The position numbers were made by a program, and so were the translations under genes. A stretch of 64,000 bases of DNA. Source: Ureibacillus yapensis (GTDB lineage Bacteria; Bacillota; Bacilli; Bacillales_A; Planococcaceae). Of this stretch, positions 1-8,544 are shown piece after piece; the stretch's first letter is position 1, and each line of letters opens with the position of its first letter. The stretch spans positions 724,106 to 788,105 of the forward strand of contig NZ_QWEI01000001.1 of NCBI RefSeq assembly GCF_003515775.1. The letters run 5' to 3'. The notes beneath the pieces were generated by a model. It worked only from the letters and a program-made list of their open reading frames with translations, had not been told where the DNA came from and did no database searches.

Positions 1-528
1 AACTTCGACAGCAACGCCTGCAAAATTCTCAGCCGTTCCGGAAGCATAAGCAACCGACACATCCTTCATAAATAGCTTGGTTTGCTTTTTGCCATTGGCT
101 TCAGTGGAAACGATGATATCCACTCGGTCCAATGCCGCAACTTCCTGGTCAAACTGAATGTTGTCCGTGCGGTAAAGCGCCACAAGCCGATTATTTTCAT
201 TTTGTAAGTTCGAGTAATTTTTCAGCATGTTGTTGGTAATAATGTCGCCCTCATTTAAAGGAACAACGGATACTTGACCAATAATTTCAGACTCGGAAGT
301 GATATGAGATTCAGTTAAGAATTTTTGAGGAATTTCCATTTTGGTGATCTGATTGGACTGTAGTAATGTTCGAGCAGGGATATCGCCATTGGATACGTAA
401 ATCTCAACCATTCCCCCAAGCTCGGCATTCAGCTGCTTCACTTTTTCCAGCACTAAATACCCTGCAACAGCCGCTAATAGAAAAGCGAGTATAAGAAAAA
501 TGGCCGCTCGTCGTTTTGCCTCTAACAC
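1..528 (-). CDS. cpaB: Flp pilus assembly protein CpaB (SAF domain), 3' end outside window
   Basis: The window cuts this gene: 176 codons are open to base 1 with no stop. It resembles CpaB/RcpC proteins, envelope components of the Flp (Tad) type IVc pilus machine. A short basic N-terminus (LEAKRRAA) is followed by a hydrophobic segment at about residues 9-25, then an SAF-like domain at about 35-105 with the segments NGDIPARTLLQ and VPLNEGDIITNNML, then the start of the RcpC-type region. The GTG at 528 is chosen because AGGG lies about six bases upstream and the frame closes soon before it. In B. subtilis secA normally follows hpf; here a pilus gene sits in that place. CpaB is the best-supported family; other SAF-domain proteins (flagellar FlgA-like) are less likely because of the N-terminal anchor. 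Confidence 0.75.
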   Translation of the reverse strand, partial: MLEAKRRAAIFLILAFLLAAVAGYLVLEKVKQLNAELGGMVEIYVSNGDIPARTLLQSNQITKMEIPQKFLTESHITSESEIIGQVSVVPLNEGDIITNNMLKNYSNLQNENNRLVALYRTDNIQFDQEVAALDRVDIIVSTEANGKKQTKLFMKDVSVAYASGTAENFAGVAVEV

Positions 529-540
529 AAATTTCCCTAC

Positions 541-880
541 TTTCTAGTTTGTCTCGTATTCTCGCAAATGCAATTTACTTTATCAGTATAAGATAGGAGG
601 AAAGGTTGTCAAAGTTAGGAAGAAAATTGAGCCCTTATTTCATAGACCCTTCGACACGTGAGGATAGTTTTGTTTTTTGTGTTAACGAAGAGTAATATTT
701 GTTTGTTTGTGTCGAATTATGTCGAATTTAGTCTAAAATAAATAGCAGAGGAAAGGTATTGCACTACCAACATGTGAATTTCTAATCATTTTCGGGATTT
801 TTGTTTAAAAAATGAATAATTAGGAAAGTGGTTTAATAATTGAGGTTGAGGATATATGAATAATTTGGAGCAGTTGGAAT
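541..880. other. Intergenic region upstream of cpaB with putative Spo0A boxes
   Basis: No gene is visible. The stretch is AT-rich and carries three TGTCGAA heptamers: one inverted at 650-656 and two direct at 710-716 and 720-726. A cpaB promoter should lie here on the minus strand, but I see no convincing -35/-10 pair. Confidence 0.5.
710..729. promoter_or_regulatory. Tandem Spo0A boxes (putative)
   Basis: Two adjacent 10-bp direct repeats, TGTCGAATTA and TGTCGAATTT, both contain the Spo0A core TGTCGAA. The 10-bp period puts both on the same helix face, as known for tandem 0A boxes bound by a Spo0A dimer. A third core lies inverted at 650-656. They are about 180 bp upstream of cpaB. Binding is inferred. 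Confidence 0.45.
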
Positions 881-924
881 AAAAAAGGAGCCCCCTTGAA
901 AGTTTTGCTTTCAAGAGAGCCCCT
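881..924 (-). terminator. Rho-independent terminator of hpf
   Basis: On the minus strand a GC-rich stem (GGGGCTCTCTTGAAAG pairing with CTTTCAAGGGGGCTCC, a few mismatches, loop CAAAA) is followed by six T residues. It begins 13 bases after the hpf stop. Confidence 0.85.
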
Positions 925-936
925 TGGATACTATAG

Positions 937-1494
937 TTAGTTTGTTTCAATCAAGCCGTATTTCCCGTCACGGCGTTTGTAAACGATGTTTGTGTTGTTG
1001 GACTCTGAATCGGTATAAATGAAGAAATCGTGACCCAACAGGTTCATTTGAAGAATCGCTTCTTCTTGGTCCATTGGTTTTAGGTCAAATTGCTTTGTAC
1101 GAACAACCGGGAATTCTTCCTCTTCCGTAGCCGTTGCCGCCACACCGTTTGATGCTTCATTGGCGAAGAAAACACCCACGCCTTCGCGTTCACGGAATTT
1201 ACGGTTGACTTTCGTTTTGTGCTTCCGAATTTGGCGCTCAAGTTTATCTACTATTAAATCGATAGCTGCGTACATATCATTATGACGTTCTTCTGCGCGG
1301 AGTGTAACATTTTTCATGGGAATCGTGACTTCAACTTTTGTCTGCTTATCGTTATACACTTTTAAGTTGACGTTAGCGTTGGCATTGACATCTTCGTTGA
1401 AATAGCGTTCGATCTTTTCAATCTTGTTTTCAACGTACTCGCGTATCGCTGGAGTTACCTCAATGTTTTCACCACGAATGTTAAAGTTAATCAT
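937..1494 (-). CDS. hpf: Long-form ribosome hibernation promoting factor
   Basis: Hpf (YvyD, RaiA family) binds the 30S decoding region and dimerises 70S ribosomes into inactive 100S particles in stationary phase or stress. The 185-residue product has the two parts of long-form HPF: an N-terminal S30AE domain (about 1-105, beginning MINFNIRGENIEVT) and a C-terminal dimerisation domain (about 125-185, with FDLKPMDQEEAILQMNLLGH and a final KYGLIE). A charged linker joins them. The frame is open 32 codons further upstream, but the ATG at 1494 has a perfect AAAGGAGG site at good spacing and matches the family start, so the longer form is rejected. hpf lies between flagellar and secA genes in Bacillus, and the same neighbourhood is partly kept here. 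It appears monocistronic, with its own terminator. Confidence 0.95.
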   Translation of the reverse strand: MINFNIRGENIEVTPAIREYVENKIEKIERYFNEDVNANANVNLKVYNDKQTKVEVTIPMKNVTLRAEERHNDMYAAIDLIVDKLERQIRKHKTKVNRKFREREGVGVFFANEASNGVAATATEEEEFPVVRTKQFDLKPMDQEEAILQMNLLGHDFFIYTDSESNNTNIVYKRRDGKYGLIETN

Positions 1495-1581
1495 GTAAAC
1501 TCCTCCTTTTATTACACCTATGTAAATACTATTCGCCATAGGTTCAAAAAATCCTACCACTGCGAGGAAATCTTTTTCATC

Positions 1582-1611
1582 TTTCGACAATTGCGTTCAC
1601 ATTTTCCTAAC
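1582..1611 (-). promoter_or_regulatory. Possible SigH-type promoter / Spo0A box of hpf
   Basis: Reading on the minus strand, AGGAAAAT is followed about 13 bases later by TTGTCGAAAG. This resembles the SigH pattern (AGGAWWW ... GAAT) but the -10 is GAAA. The same bases hold a TTGTCGAA Spo0A-box core. hpf homologues are known to depend on SigH and SigB. Weak evidence. Confidence 0.3.
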
Positions 1612-1731
1612 AGAATAGTTAGAAAGTTTTCATATAGTGTGCGGCAAACTAGGTGAACATGAGCAGCTGGATGATTCACGATTCTGGTAATTTGCTTGCA
1701 AGAATTCTTCAATAAAATGAAAACATAGGAG

Positions 1732-2118
1732 TTATCGCCGTTTCGAATCAAGCATTTCTTTTTTCCGGCGAAGTTTCATTTCCCGAATAATCAGCTCATC
1801 AATCTTTTCCTCGGATTGAAACAAAATGCCATATTGCCGGCCACTCATATAGGGCTTGGTCCACATAATTTCACCGACCGCTTCAATCATCGTCACATCC
1901 AAAACAAACTGCAATTCCATTCGCAAGGTAGTCTTATTCAGATATTCCCCAATTTGCGCTTCTGAAAACAGTTTCACGCCGTGTGGGCTAATATCCAGGA
2001 TTTTGCCCGCATGGCGAATTTCCGGCTTAACATAATTCCCATCAATTATAATCTTAAAACTCGAATCAATTGGCTCATTGAACACAAAACGGAAGCCTTC
2101 ATTTCTTTTAAATTGCAT
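1732..2118 (-). CDS. PilZ-domain protein (paralogue 1)
   Basis: This 128-residue protein is almost entirely one PilZ-like domain, a family that usually binds cyclic di-GMP and controls motility, exopolysaccharide or pili. The DxSxxG half of the binding motif is present as DISPHG (about 44-49). The N-terminal half is not canonical: the stretch KRNEGFR gives R5 and R10 (RxxxxR, not RxxxR). The protein ends in a very basic tail (MKLRRKKEMLDSKRR). AGGAGG precedes the ATG at 2118. It is about half identical by eye to the protein at 2398-2784, so the two arose by duplication. Location beside a Flp-pilus gene and the flagellar cluster suggests a surface-motility role, which is inference. Cyclic di-GMP binding is uncertain because of the altered arginine spacing. 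Confidence 0.8.
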   Translation of the reverse strand: MQFKRNEGFRFVFNEPIDSSFKIIIDGNYVKPEIRHAGKILDISPHGVKLFSEAQIGEYLNKTTLRMELQFVLDVTMIEAVGEIMWTKPYMSGRQYGILFQSEEKIDELIIREMKLRRKKEMLDSKRR

Positions 2119-2397
2119 AGGGGAATCCTCCTAAACCTAAAGAATCTATTAACATTAAGTTAATGGAAGATTTTTCTTTTGTCATGGGGCTTTTGGTTTT
2201 ATTTTTAGGTTGACGGCTTCGGTAGGTATTTAGGTATATAGCTATTGAAATTTTTATACTTTTCTAATGGTAGAAAATCTTTAAAACTGCTGGCAAAATA
2301 AGTAGCAAAGGCTTACTTACATGGCGTGTTGATGGTGAAGCTTATTAAAGAACAGAAGAGTTGAAGTACATGCTCGAGAAAGCAGACAAAAAAATTT

Positions 2398-2784
2398 TTA
2401 TCGTCTTTTTGATAGCAGCATTTCTTTTTTGCGGCGAAATTTCATTTCACTAATAATCAGCTTATCGATATCCTCTTGGGCATGTAACGAAAGACCATAT
2501 TGCTGACCATTCATATAGGGGTTGACCCACATAATTTCACCGATTGCTTCAATCAACTTCACATCCAAAACAAATTGCAATTCCATTTGCAGGTTAAGGT
2601 TGTTGAGATATTCCCCAATTTTCGCTTCCGAAAACAGCTTCACACCACGTGGACTGATATCCAATATTTCACTCGAATAAGGAGTATGCGGATTGATGGC
2701 TACTCCATCCAGCAGCAACCGGACATTCGCCTTAATCGGCTCTTTAAAAACATAACGAAATCCTTCTTTTCTTTTAAATTGCAC
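2398..2784 (-). CDS. PilZ-domain protein (paralogue 2)
   Basis: A 128-residue paralogue of the neighbouring PilZ protein, of equal length and collinear throughout (FKRKEGFRYVFKEPI, DISPRGVKLFSEAKIGEYL, LQFVLDV, GEIMW, KEMLLSKRR). It starts with GTG at 2784, preceded by AGGAGG. DISPRG supplies the DxSxxG motif. In the N-terminal motif K6 stands where the first arginine of RxxxR is expected, with R5 beside it and R10 kept. The 279-bp gap between the copies makes separate transcription likely. The pair may act as two receptors with different affinity for the same second messenger, or as protein adaptors that have lost ligand binding; the sequence cannot decide. Confidence 0.8.
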   Translation of the reverse strand: MQFKRKEGFRYVFKEPIKANVRLLLDGVAINPHTPYSSEILDISPRGVKLFSEAKIGEYLNNLNLQMELQFVLDVKLIEAIGEIMWVNPYMNGQQYGLSLHAQEDIDKLIISEMKFRRKKEMLLSKRR

Positions 2785-3469
2785 AAGCGTTTCCTCCTGT
2801 TAATTTTCCTATTTATTCCAAATTAACGGAAGGCGTTACTTAAGTCTACGCGACTTTTTACTTTATTTTACATTTTCCTTTTGTGATTATTTTTAACGTG
2901 TATTTAATCAAAATTTGAGCGATATCAACAAAATTTGCCATTTTGGACAAAATGAAAACCTTTACGATTGTAGTTTCTAACTAAGTTGTATTGAGAAAAG
3001 CTCTAAGGGATTTCCAGCAATCCACCCGTTCATCATCACTAGTCCTTACTAACTAGGGCGACTGTACATTCACTGCTTAAAAAGCATATGCATAAACGTA
3101 TCGCGAATATGGCATTCTGCGGAGACTAAGTTTACTTCGTGGTTTATAGCATATTCCAATACATATTCAAGTTCATTTTGATAAGCACCACCATATATAA
3201 CGTAAGGAGGAAGCCTTTGCAATGGCTTGGTCAATTCTCTCAATTGCTTTTTGTGCCTCTTCCCCAAACCAAAGTCTTTATATACATTTTATTTGAATTA
3301 TTTGGTATACAAATGTACCAAATAACCATTATAATTAAGTTTGTTAAATCTATCTAAATACCTAATAAAAAGAAAAGTATAAAAGAACAAAGAAACTACC
3401 AAATCGGTAATAACTTAAAAGTAAATGATCCGACTAAAATAATAGATTTTTGTAAGGTGAGGCTACACG
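2785..3469. other. Intergenic region upstream of the dynamin operon
   Basis: About 680 bp without a convincing gene. It holds the palindrome described at 3298-3325 and a related half-site at 3397-3409. A minus-strand frame at 3070-3267 (65 codons, TTG start, no ribosome site) is not accepted as a gene but might be a remnant. The AT-rich stretch 3340-3460 should carry the operon promoter; no clear consensus pair is seen. Confidence 0.5.
3298..3325. promoter_or_regulatory. 28-bp palindrome, candidate operator of the dynamin operon
   Basis: Perfect 10-bp arms TTATTTGGTA and TACCAAATAA flank an 8-bp centre (TACAAATG). The half-site TACCAAAT recurs at 3397-3404, where it forms a smaller inverted pair TACC-aaatc-GGTA (3397-3409). 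Both are within 175 bp of the dynamin-1 start. No T-run follows, so a terminator is unlikely. A dimeric repressor site is the simplest reading, by inference only. Confidence 0.5.
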
Positions 3470-6400
3470 ATGAGTTTTGATAAAGTAATGAACTCCATGC
3501 TAAATTCTTTGCGAGAAGAAGAGAGCTTTAGTAAGTTAGTTTCTTCTTTAGAACGATTACTAGTACATTGGCATGATCCGGTCCGACTACTTGTTATGGG
3601 AGAGTTTAAATCTGGGAAATCGACATTAATTAATACATTATTACGCGATAAAGTACTTGTAAGTGGAGCGGTTCCTACGACCGCCATTGCAACCTATTTA
3701 CGTTTTGGTGAAAAAGATACATATATAGAAGTGGTTTATGAAACCGGAATAATCGAGCAACTAACTGTTGACCAGTTAACGAGGCTTACTTCGGAAAGAG
3801 ATAGAGAAGGAAAACAACTTAGGGAAAAAATCCATCATATCAATCTCTATATACCTAATCCAATCTTGAAAAATATTGTCTTGATTGATACACCAGGATT
3901 AAATTCCCCTTTTGCCCATCATGATATTCAAGCTTTCGAAGCATATAAAGAAGCGGATGATAGTTTGTGGATATTTAAATATAGGAATGTAGGAAAACAA
4001 TCAGAAATTAATGTTCTAAAAGATCTTAAAGATGACGGATTACATCCAATTGGTGTCGTAAATATGATTGACGAATCGAATGATGATGACATTAAGCCCT
4101 ATTTAAATTATGAATTTGAAAAACTAAGTGGACGAGTAAGAAAACTAATTGGTGTTTCTGCAATTGAAGCTCAAGATGCATATAATAACAATGATTTAGA
4201 ATTGTTGGACTTAAGTGGCTTTCCACAGTTATTAAGCATTATAGAAGAAGTAAAAACTGATAAGCACTCTTTGAAGAAAAAGAGATTTGAGCAAAGCTTT
4301 ATGAAATTTTGGAGTCAGTTAAATGAATCATTGGAAGAATTTATCGTTTCTGATAAATATTTAAATAGTATTCAACAAATCAAAAATGATTTACAAGATG
4401 TAAAGAAAGAAAATGGAATTATTAAGAAGCGTTTGACCGAGGAAGAAAGTCAAATGAAAGATAATAACCAAAAAATACAATCAAACTTTTCTAAAACGGT
4501 ATATTTAAATGATTGGGCAAAAAAGGAAGATTTTATAAATCTAGTAGAGGCAATTCCAGAACTTGAAGAATGGAAAGCTTTTAATGAATCATATAATGAT
4601 TTATTAAAAGCTTCCAAAAGGTTAAAACTGGATACTATGGAATACGAACATAATATTTTAAATGAATTTGGAGAGAAGATTGGATTTTCTAAACTATTAT
4701 CCACTCCTAAAATTGTTCTAGTGAAATACCGATTCCAACAACGTGAATTGTTGAATACAGAAAAAGAGTTAAATAAGCAAATTAAGAATATAAACAAAAT
4801 CCATGCTCATCTTCTGAATAAGAAAAATTACATAATAGAGAAAATCACCGAATATTACCGTAACCTTTTAATTGAAAATGAATCAACTATCCTGAAGAAA
4901 ATAGAATCTGAAAACGCAAAGTTAAAAGATGCTAATCTACTATCTAAGAAATTATTAGAAGATCAATTAAGGAAATGGGATTTTTTGCTCGATTTACAAC
5001 AAAGTATGATTCAAGTTAACCAATATGTTCATAATGCATCAATAATCGCGGCATTTGCAAATGAATTACCACACCTTAAACAAGAGCAACTAGTTGAAAA
5101 AGAAATTGCTTCTTTAAATGAAGAAATCAATAGCTCGCCTAAAAAGGATTCCCATGAAATCGATATCAAGATTCAAGTTGAAATTCCAAACGAGTTAAAA
5201 CTACTAGATGAAGTTCCAATATATTTTATTCATAATATTCGACCATTAGTTGGTGCTTCTGCCATTGCATTAGTGGCTTCTGCTTTTATCCTTTTGAAAA
5301 ATCCAATTAGTAATTTCGCCTCTGCCGGTAAGGATGTATTATCAAATGAAAATCCTGTAGACGATTACTATGAAGTTTCAAATGACGAAGTATATCACGA
5401 AATATATGACGAAGTACCTGAAGAAGTATATCAAGCTTTAGAACAACTTCCTGGAGATGGCCGAGAGTATATTGGCTATATTGATATAGATAATGGGGAA
5501 ATACCAATTTATCAAAGTCCTGCTAGGGGCTATGAAGATACAAACTATCTTTTATCGCCATATACATCTTGGGGTGTATTTTCAGAAACTGATTTATATT
5601 ATGAAATTCAAGAAGATTATTGGGTGAAAAAAGAAGATGTTGAACACTTATTTATAGCTAATCTACAAGAATATATTCAATATGATACAGCTGGTATGGC
5701 TACGATTTATCCGAAAGATAATATAAACAATGAGGAAATTTTAGTCTATGAACGAGCAAATGATGAATCATCAAAACTAGGCTATCTTGGAGACACAGAA
5801 TATTTAGTGTCAGCGTTTACTGAAAATGGTTGGTTGAAAATTGGTGAAAATGCCTGGGTTTTCTATGATGAACAGTCCATTACACTGGATCAATGGTCGT
5901 TACATAATAATTTAAGTACAAATATAAACTATGAGCCGATTATAAGGACGGAAGACACTACTTCTTCTTTCATTCCTGTTTTTGCAGAAAATAATAGAGA
6001 AAGTGCCGTTATTGGTTATTTAGAGAATATCTCAAATGTTGATATTTATCAATTACCAACAAGCAAATGGGCGAGTATTGGTACAAATGCGTGGATAGAA
6101 GTAGATAAATTCTTAGATATCGATTGGAGCTTTGTACCAGAAGAATATGGCGAACCAATTGGTACTTTAACAGTTGATACAAATGCTTTAAATGTTCGTG
6201 AATTGGATTATCAAGAATCAAATCTATTAGGGATTTTACCTAAAGGCACTATAGTAAATGTTTATGAAGTTTCAAATTCCACAGGCTGGTATCGTATCGG
6301 GACTCAGGGGTGGGTAAGTGAAGATCCAGATTATAGTACATTTACTAAGTATTACGAAGCGTTTCCTACAGGAGAATCAGTTATTGGTTTGGCTGAGGTT

Positions 6401-6592
6401 TTAGTAGATTTACATGTTCGTCAAAATGATCATACTGAGGCAGAAAGTCAGGGGATTTTAAAAAAAGGCACAATTGTAGAGGTCTATGAAATTTCTTCTG
6501 AGACTGGTTGGTATCGTATTGGATACGATGCATGGATAAGCAATAACGGTAAGGTTGTTACTTATGAAGACTATGAGTGGAGTGAATACTGA
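3470..6592 (+). CDS. Dynamin-like GTPase 1 with membrane segment and C-terminal SH3b-like repeats
   Basis: A 1040-residue protein that begins with a dynamin-type GTPase domain: P-loop GEFKSGKS at 44-51, switch threonines in VPTTAIATY (about 70), G3 motif DTPG at 140-143, and a G4 of the NxxD type (NMID, 198-201) without the usual lysine. Residues about 285-560 are helical and charged, typical of the dynamin stalk. One hydrophobic segment follows at about 590-612. Then come a very acidic tyrosine-rich linker (about 620-665) and five SH3b-like repeats at about 668-721, 741-799, 823-880, 897-954 and 973-1030. The last two are the most typical (LNVRELD..GTIVNVYEVS..GWYRIG). There is no signal peptide. 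With a cytosolic GTPase head, the single segment would put the repeats outside, facing the wall; this topology is inferred. Start: ATG with GGTGAGG upstream. The stop overlaps the next start (TGATG). This fusion matches no family member I know. Confidence 0.85.
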   Translation: MSFDKVMNSMLNSLREEESFSKLVSSLERLLVHWHDPVRLLVMGEFKSGKSTLINTLLRDKVLVSGAVPTTAIATYLRFGEKDTYIEVVYETGIIEQLTVDQLTRLTSERDREGKQLREKIHHINLYIPNPILKNIVLIDTPGLNSPFAHHDIQAFEAYKEADDSLWIFKYRNVGKQSEINVLKDLKDDGLHPIGVVNMIDESNDDDIKPYLNYEFEKLSGRVRKLIGVSAIEAQDAYNNNDLELLDLSGFPQLLSIIEEVKTDKHSLKKKRFEQSFMKFWSQLNESLEEFIVSDKYLNSIQQIKNDLQDVKKENGIIKKRLTEEESQMKDNNQKIQSNFSKTVYLNDWAKKEDFINLVEAIPELEEWKAFNESYNDLLKASKRLKLDTMEYEHNILNEFGEKIGFSKLLSTPKIVLVKYRFQQRELLNTEKELNKQIKNINKIHAHLLNKKNYIIEKITEYYRNLLIENESTILKKIESENAKLKDANLLSKKLLEDQLRKWDFLLDLQQSMIQVNQYVHNASIIAAFANELPHLKQEQLVEKEIASLNEEINSSPKKDSHEIDIKIQVEIPNELKLLDEVPIYFIHNIRPLVGASAIALVASAFILLKNPISNFASAGKDVLSNENPVDDYYEVSNDEVYHEIYDEVPEEVYQALEQLPGDGREYIGYIDIDNGEIPIYQSPARGYEDTNYLLSPYTSWGVFSETDLYYEIQEDYWVKKEDVEHLFIANLQEYIQYDTAGMATIYPKDNINNEEILVYERANDESSKLGYLGDTEYLVSAFTENGWLKIGENAWVFYDEQSITLDQWSLHNNLSTNINYEPIIRTEDTTSSFIPVFAENNRESAVIGYLENISNVDIYQLPTSKWASIGTNAWIEVDKFLDIDWSFVPEEYGEPIGTLTVDTNALNVRELDYQESNLLGILPKGTIVNVYEVSNSTGWYRIGTQGWVSEDPDYSTFTKYYEAFPTGESVIGLAEVLVDLHVRQNDHTEAESQGILKKGTIVEVYEISSETGWYRIGYDAWISNNGKVVTYEDYEWSEY

Positions 6593-8544
6593 TGAATTAT
6601 TTACAACAATTCGAAGAAACAAAATCTAAAACTTTAAAGTCGTTAGAGCTAGCTGAAAAATTTGTCAGTGACCTAGGGATTGAAAAAATTGCACAAGATT
6701 TACATTTGATGCGCATGACATTGAGTCGTGAACAATTTGAAATTATCATAGCAGGCGAATTTTCAAATGGGAAGTCTACTTTTTTAAATGCTTTGTTGCA
6801 AGAAGAACTCCTCCCTTCTTCTAATGTACCAACAACAGCGCTAATTAATAAAATCTATTACAGAAAAGCACCGACATATGAAGTACATTATGATAATGGA
6901 AAAACACAAAATCTAACGAGGCAAGAATTTTTAGATTTTGTTGCCGAGGACAAACATAAAGTCGAAGGAAAAGCTCCTCAAATTTTACAAAAGATTCGTG
7001 ACCAATTTGGAAAAGCAACACATCTGGAAATTGGTTACCCCTCGCCCATCTGTAAGAATAATATTGTATTGATTGATAGTCCGGGAACAAATGATATGGA
7101 TGAAAGACGCGTCCAAATTACACATGAATATATCCCAAAAAGTGATGCTGCAATTTTCATATTGAATGCTACAAAGATTTTTTCTGCAAGTGAGAAGGCA
7201 TTTTTACAAAGGATTTTAGATGCGGATATCAAAAAAATCTTTTTTGTGATTAACTTTAAAGATTTAATTCGCTCCAAAGAAGAGTTTGCCGAAATACAAC
7301 AAATTGTAATCGATCACTTACCAAAAGAAATTGAATCTCCCAAAATCTATTTTGTGTCCGCATTGCATGCCTTAAACCACTATAAACAGTTGAAAGGGGT
7401 TAACGAAGAAAAACCTCTTAGCCGCCGTGCCCAAAGAAAACAAGAACGAGAATTAACGATTGAAGATTCTGGAATGTTGGAGTTTGAACAACAGTTAATG
7501 AACTTTTTGTCTACGGAGAGTGGGACTCAGAAATTGCGTAAACCCATCGATCGAGCAGTTCGTTTACTTGAGTCGGTAATAGATAACCATATTTTGTTTG
7601 AACGAAATTCCTTGAATCACAATATTTCGGATATCGGAACACGCGTTGTTGAAATTGAAAAGCAATTGAAAAAAGTTGAAAATGACCTTAATCAAACGAC
7701 GAAACGAATTGAATTAAAGATGTCACTTGAATCAGAAGCAATTTCTAGATGGTATTCTAATGAATTAAGTAATGTTGCGAATATTGCCGAACAAACCATG
7801 CAAGATGGTATTTCTCTTCAAAAAGACCCAGAAGTTGTTAAATCTGATATTGACCTGGCAACTGGGAAAATTGAAACACAGATTGCCGAACAGTTGTCGA
7901 AAAAAATTCAAAGCATGATTAATGGCATTATTAGCGATGAAGATCGTCAATTGAATGATCAGTTAGGAAATTTAACTCAAAATGTAATAGGTCTCTCCAC
8001 CCATAACGATCAATGGGGAGAAACAATTGTGCGAAGAGAAACGCAAGTAAGAAAAACTGTTGAAAATGCAAGTGCTGGGGCAGTTGTTTTAGGTGGATTA
8101 ACACTTTTATTTACTGGTGGTTTAGCTGGTTGGGGTCTTGTTGGTGCAGGGATAGCCGGAGCAACCTACTCGTACGTTACACAAAAAGAAGACAATCAAT
8201 CAATGTACGGCCGTTTAAAAACGCAAGTGAAAAGCCGGTATAAAGGAAACGTATCCAAGCAAACGAAGGAATTAGATAAGTATCTAAAACAATTAAACAA
8301 GGATACAAAAGAAGAATATAAAAAAGTAGTACAAGCTAAAATTGCACAAGAGCGTACTCGTTCTCAAATGCTTATTAAAAATCAAAACTTAGAAGCTGGT
8401 GAAGTGCAACAAAAAATAAAAGCTTTAGATATCAAACGTCAAGTTTGTGAATCGTTAATACACAATTTAGATAAAGATTTTGACCATTATTTAACTACAA
8501 CCAATGAGGTGAAAGCAGATGAACGAATCCCTGTTCCGAGATAA
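6592..8544 (+). CDS. Dynamin-like GTPase 2
   Basis: A 650-residue bacterial dynamin-like protein, a family of large GTPases that bind, tubulate or fuse membranes. The GTPase domain has all motifs: GEFSNGKS (55-62), VPTT (79-82), DSPG (162-165) and NFKD (221-224). A basic insert (SRRAQRKQERE, about residue 280) comes next, then a long helical region. A glycine-rich hydrophobic stretch at about 495-530 (VVLGGLTLLFTGGLAGWGLV) could form the paddle or hairpin that inserts into membrane. A second coiled-coil (about 540-640) returns after it, the bundle-paddle-bundle layout of BDLP. The gene shares one base with the upstream gene and overlaps the next by 26 bp, so the three are translationally coupled. 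It is the most conventional of the three and the only one with an intact G4 lysine. Confidence 0.88.
   Translation: MNYLQQFEETKSKTLKSLELAEKFVSDLGIEKIAQDLHLMRMTLSREQFEIIIAGEFSNGKSTFLNALLQEELLPSSNVPTTALINKIYYRKAPTYEVHYDNGKTQNLTRQEFLDFVAEDKHKVEGKAPQILQKIRDQFGKATHLEIGYPSPICKNNIVLIDSPGTNDMDERRVQITHEYIPKSDAAIFILNATKIFSASEKAFLQRILDADIKKIFFVINFKDLIRSKEEFAEIQQIVIDHLPKEIESPKIYFVSALHALNHYKQLKGVNEEKPLSRRAQRKQERELTIEDSGMLEFEQQLMNFLSTESGTQKLRKPIDRAVRLLESVIDNHILFERNSLNHNISDIGTRVVEIEKQLKKVENDLNQTTKRIELKMSLESEAISRWYSNELSNVANIAEQTMQDGISLQKDPEVVKSDIDLATGKIETQIAEQLSKKIQSMINGIISDEDRQLNDQLGNLTQNVIGLSTHNDQWGETIVRRETQVRKTVENASAGAVVLGGLTLLFTGGLAGWGLVGAGIAGATYSYVTQKEDNQSMYGRLKTQVKSRYKGNVSKQTKELDKYLKQLNKDTKEEYKKVVQAKIAQERTRSQMLIKNQNLEAGEVQQKIKALDIKRQVCESLIHNLDKDFDHYLTTTNEVKADERIPVPR

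Noticed and set aside
1495-1590. N-terminal extension of hpf by 32 codons
   Set aside because: The inner ATG has a perfect ribosome site and matches the family N-terminus; the extension covers the leader.
1554-1751. 65-codon minus-strand frame between hpf and the first PilZ gene
   Set aside because: No ribosome site, overlaps the hpf promoter region, no recognisable protein features.
3070-3267. 65-codon minus-strand frame with protein-like composition
   Set aside because: TTG start without ribosome site, no recognisable family and no neighbour in the same transcript; at most a remnant.
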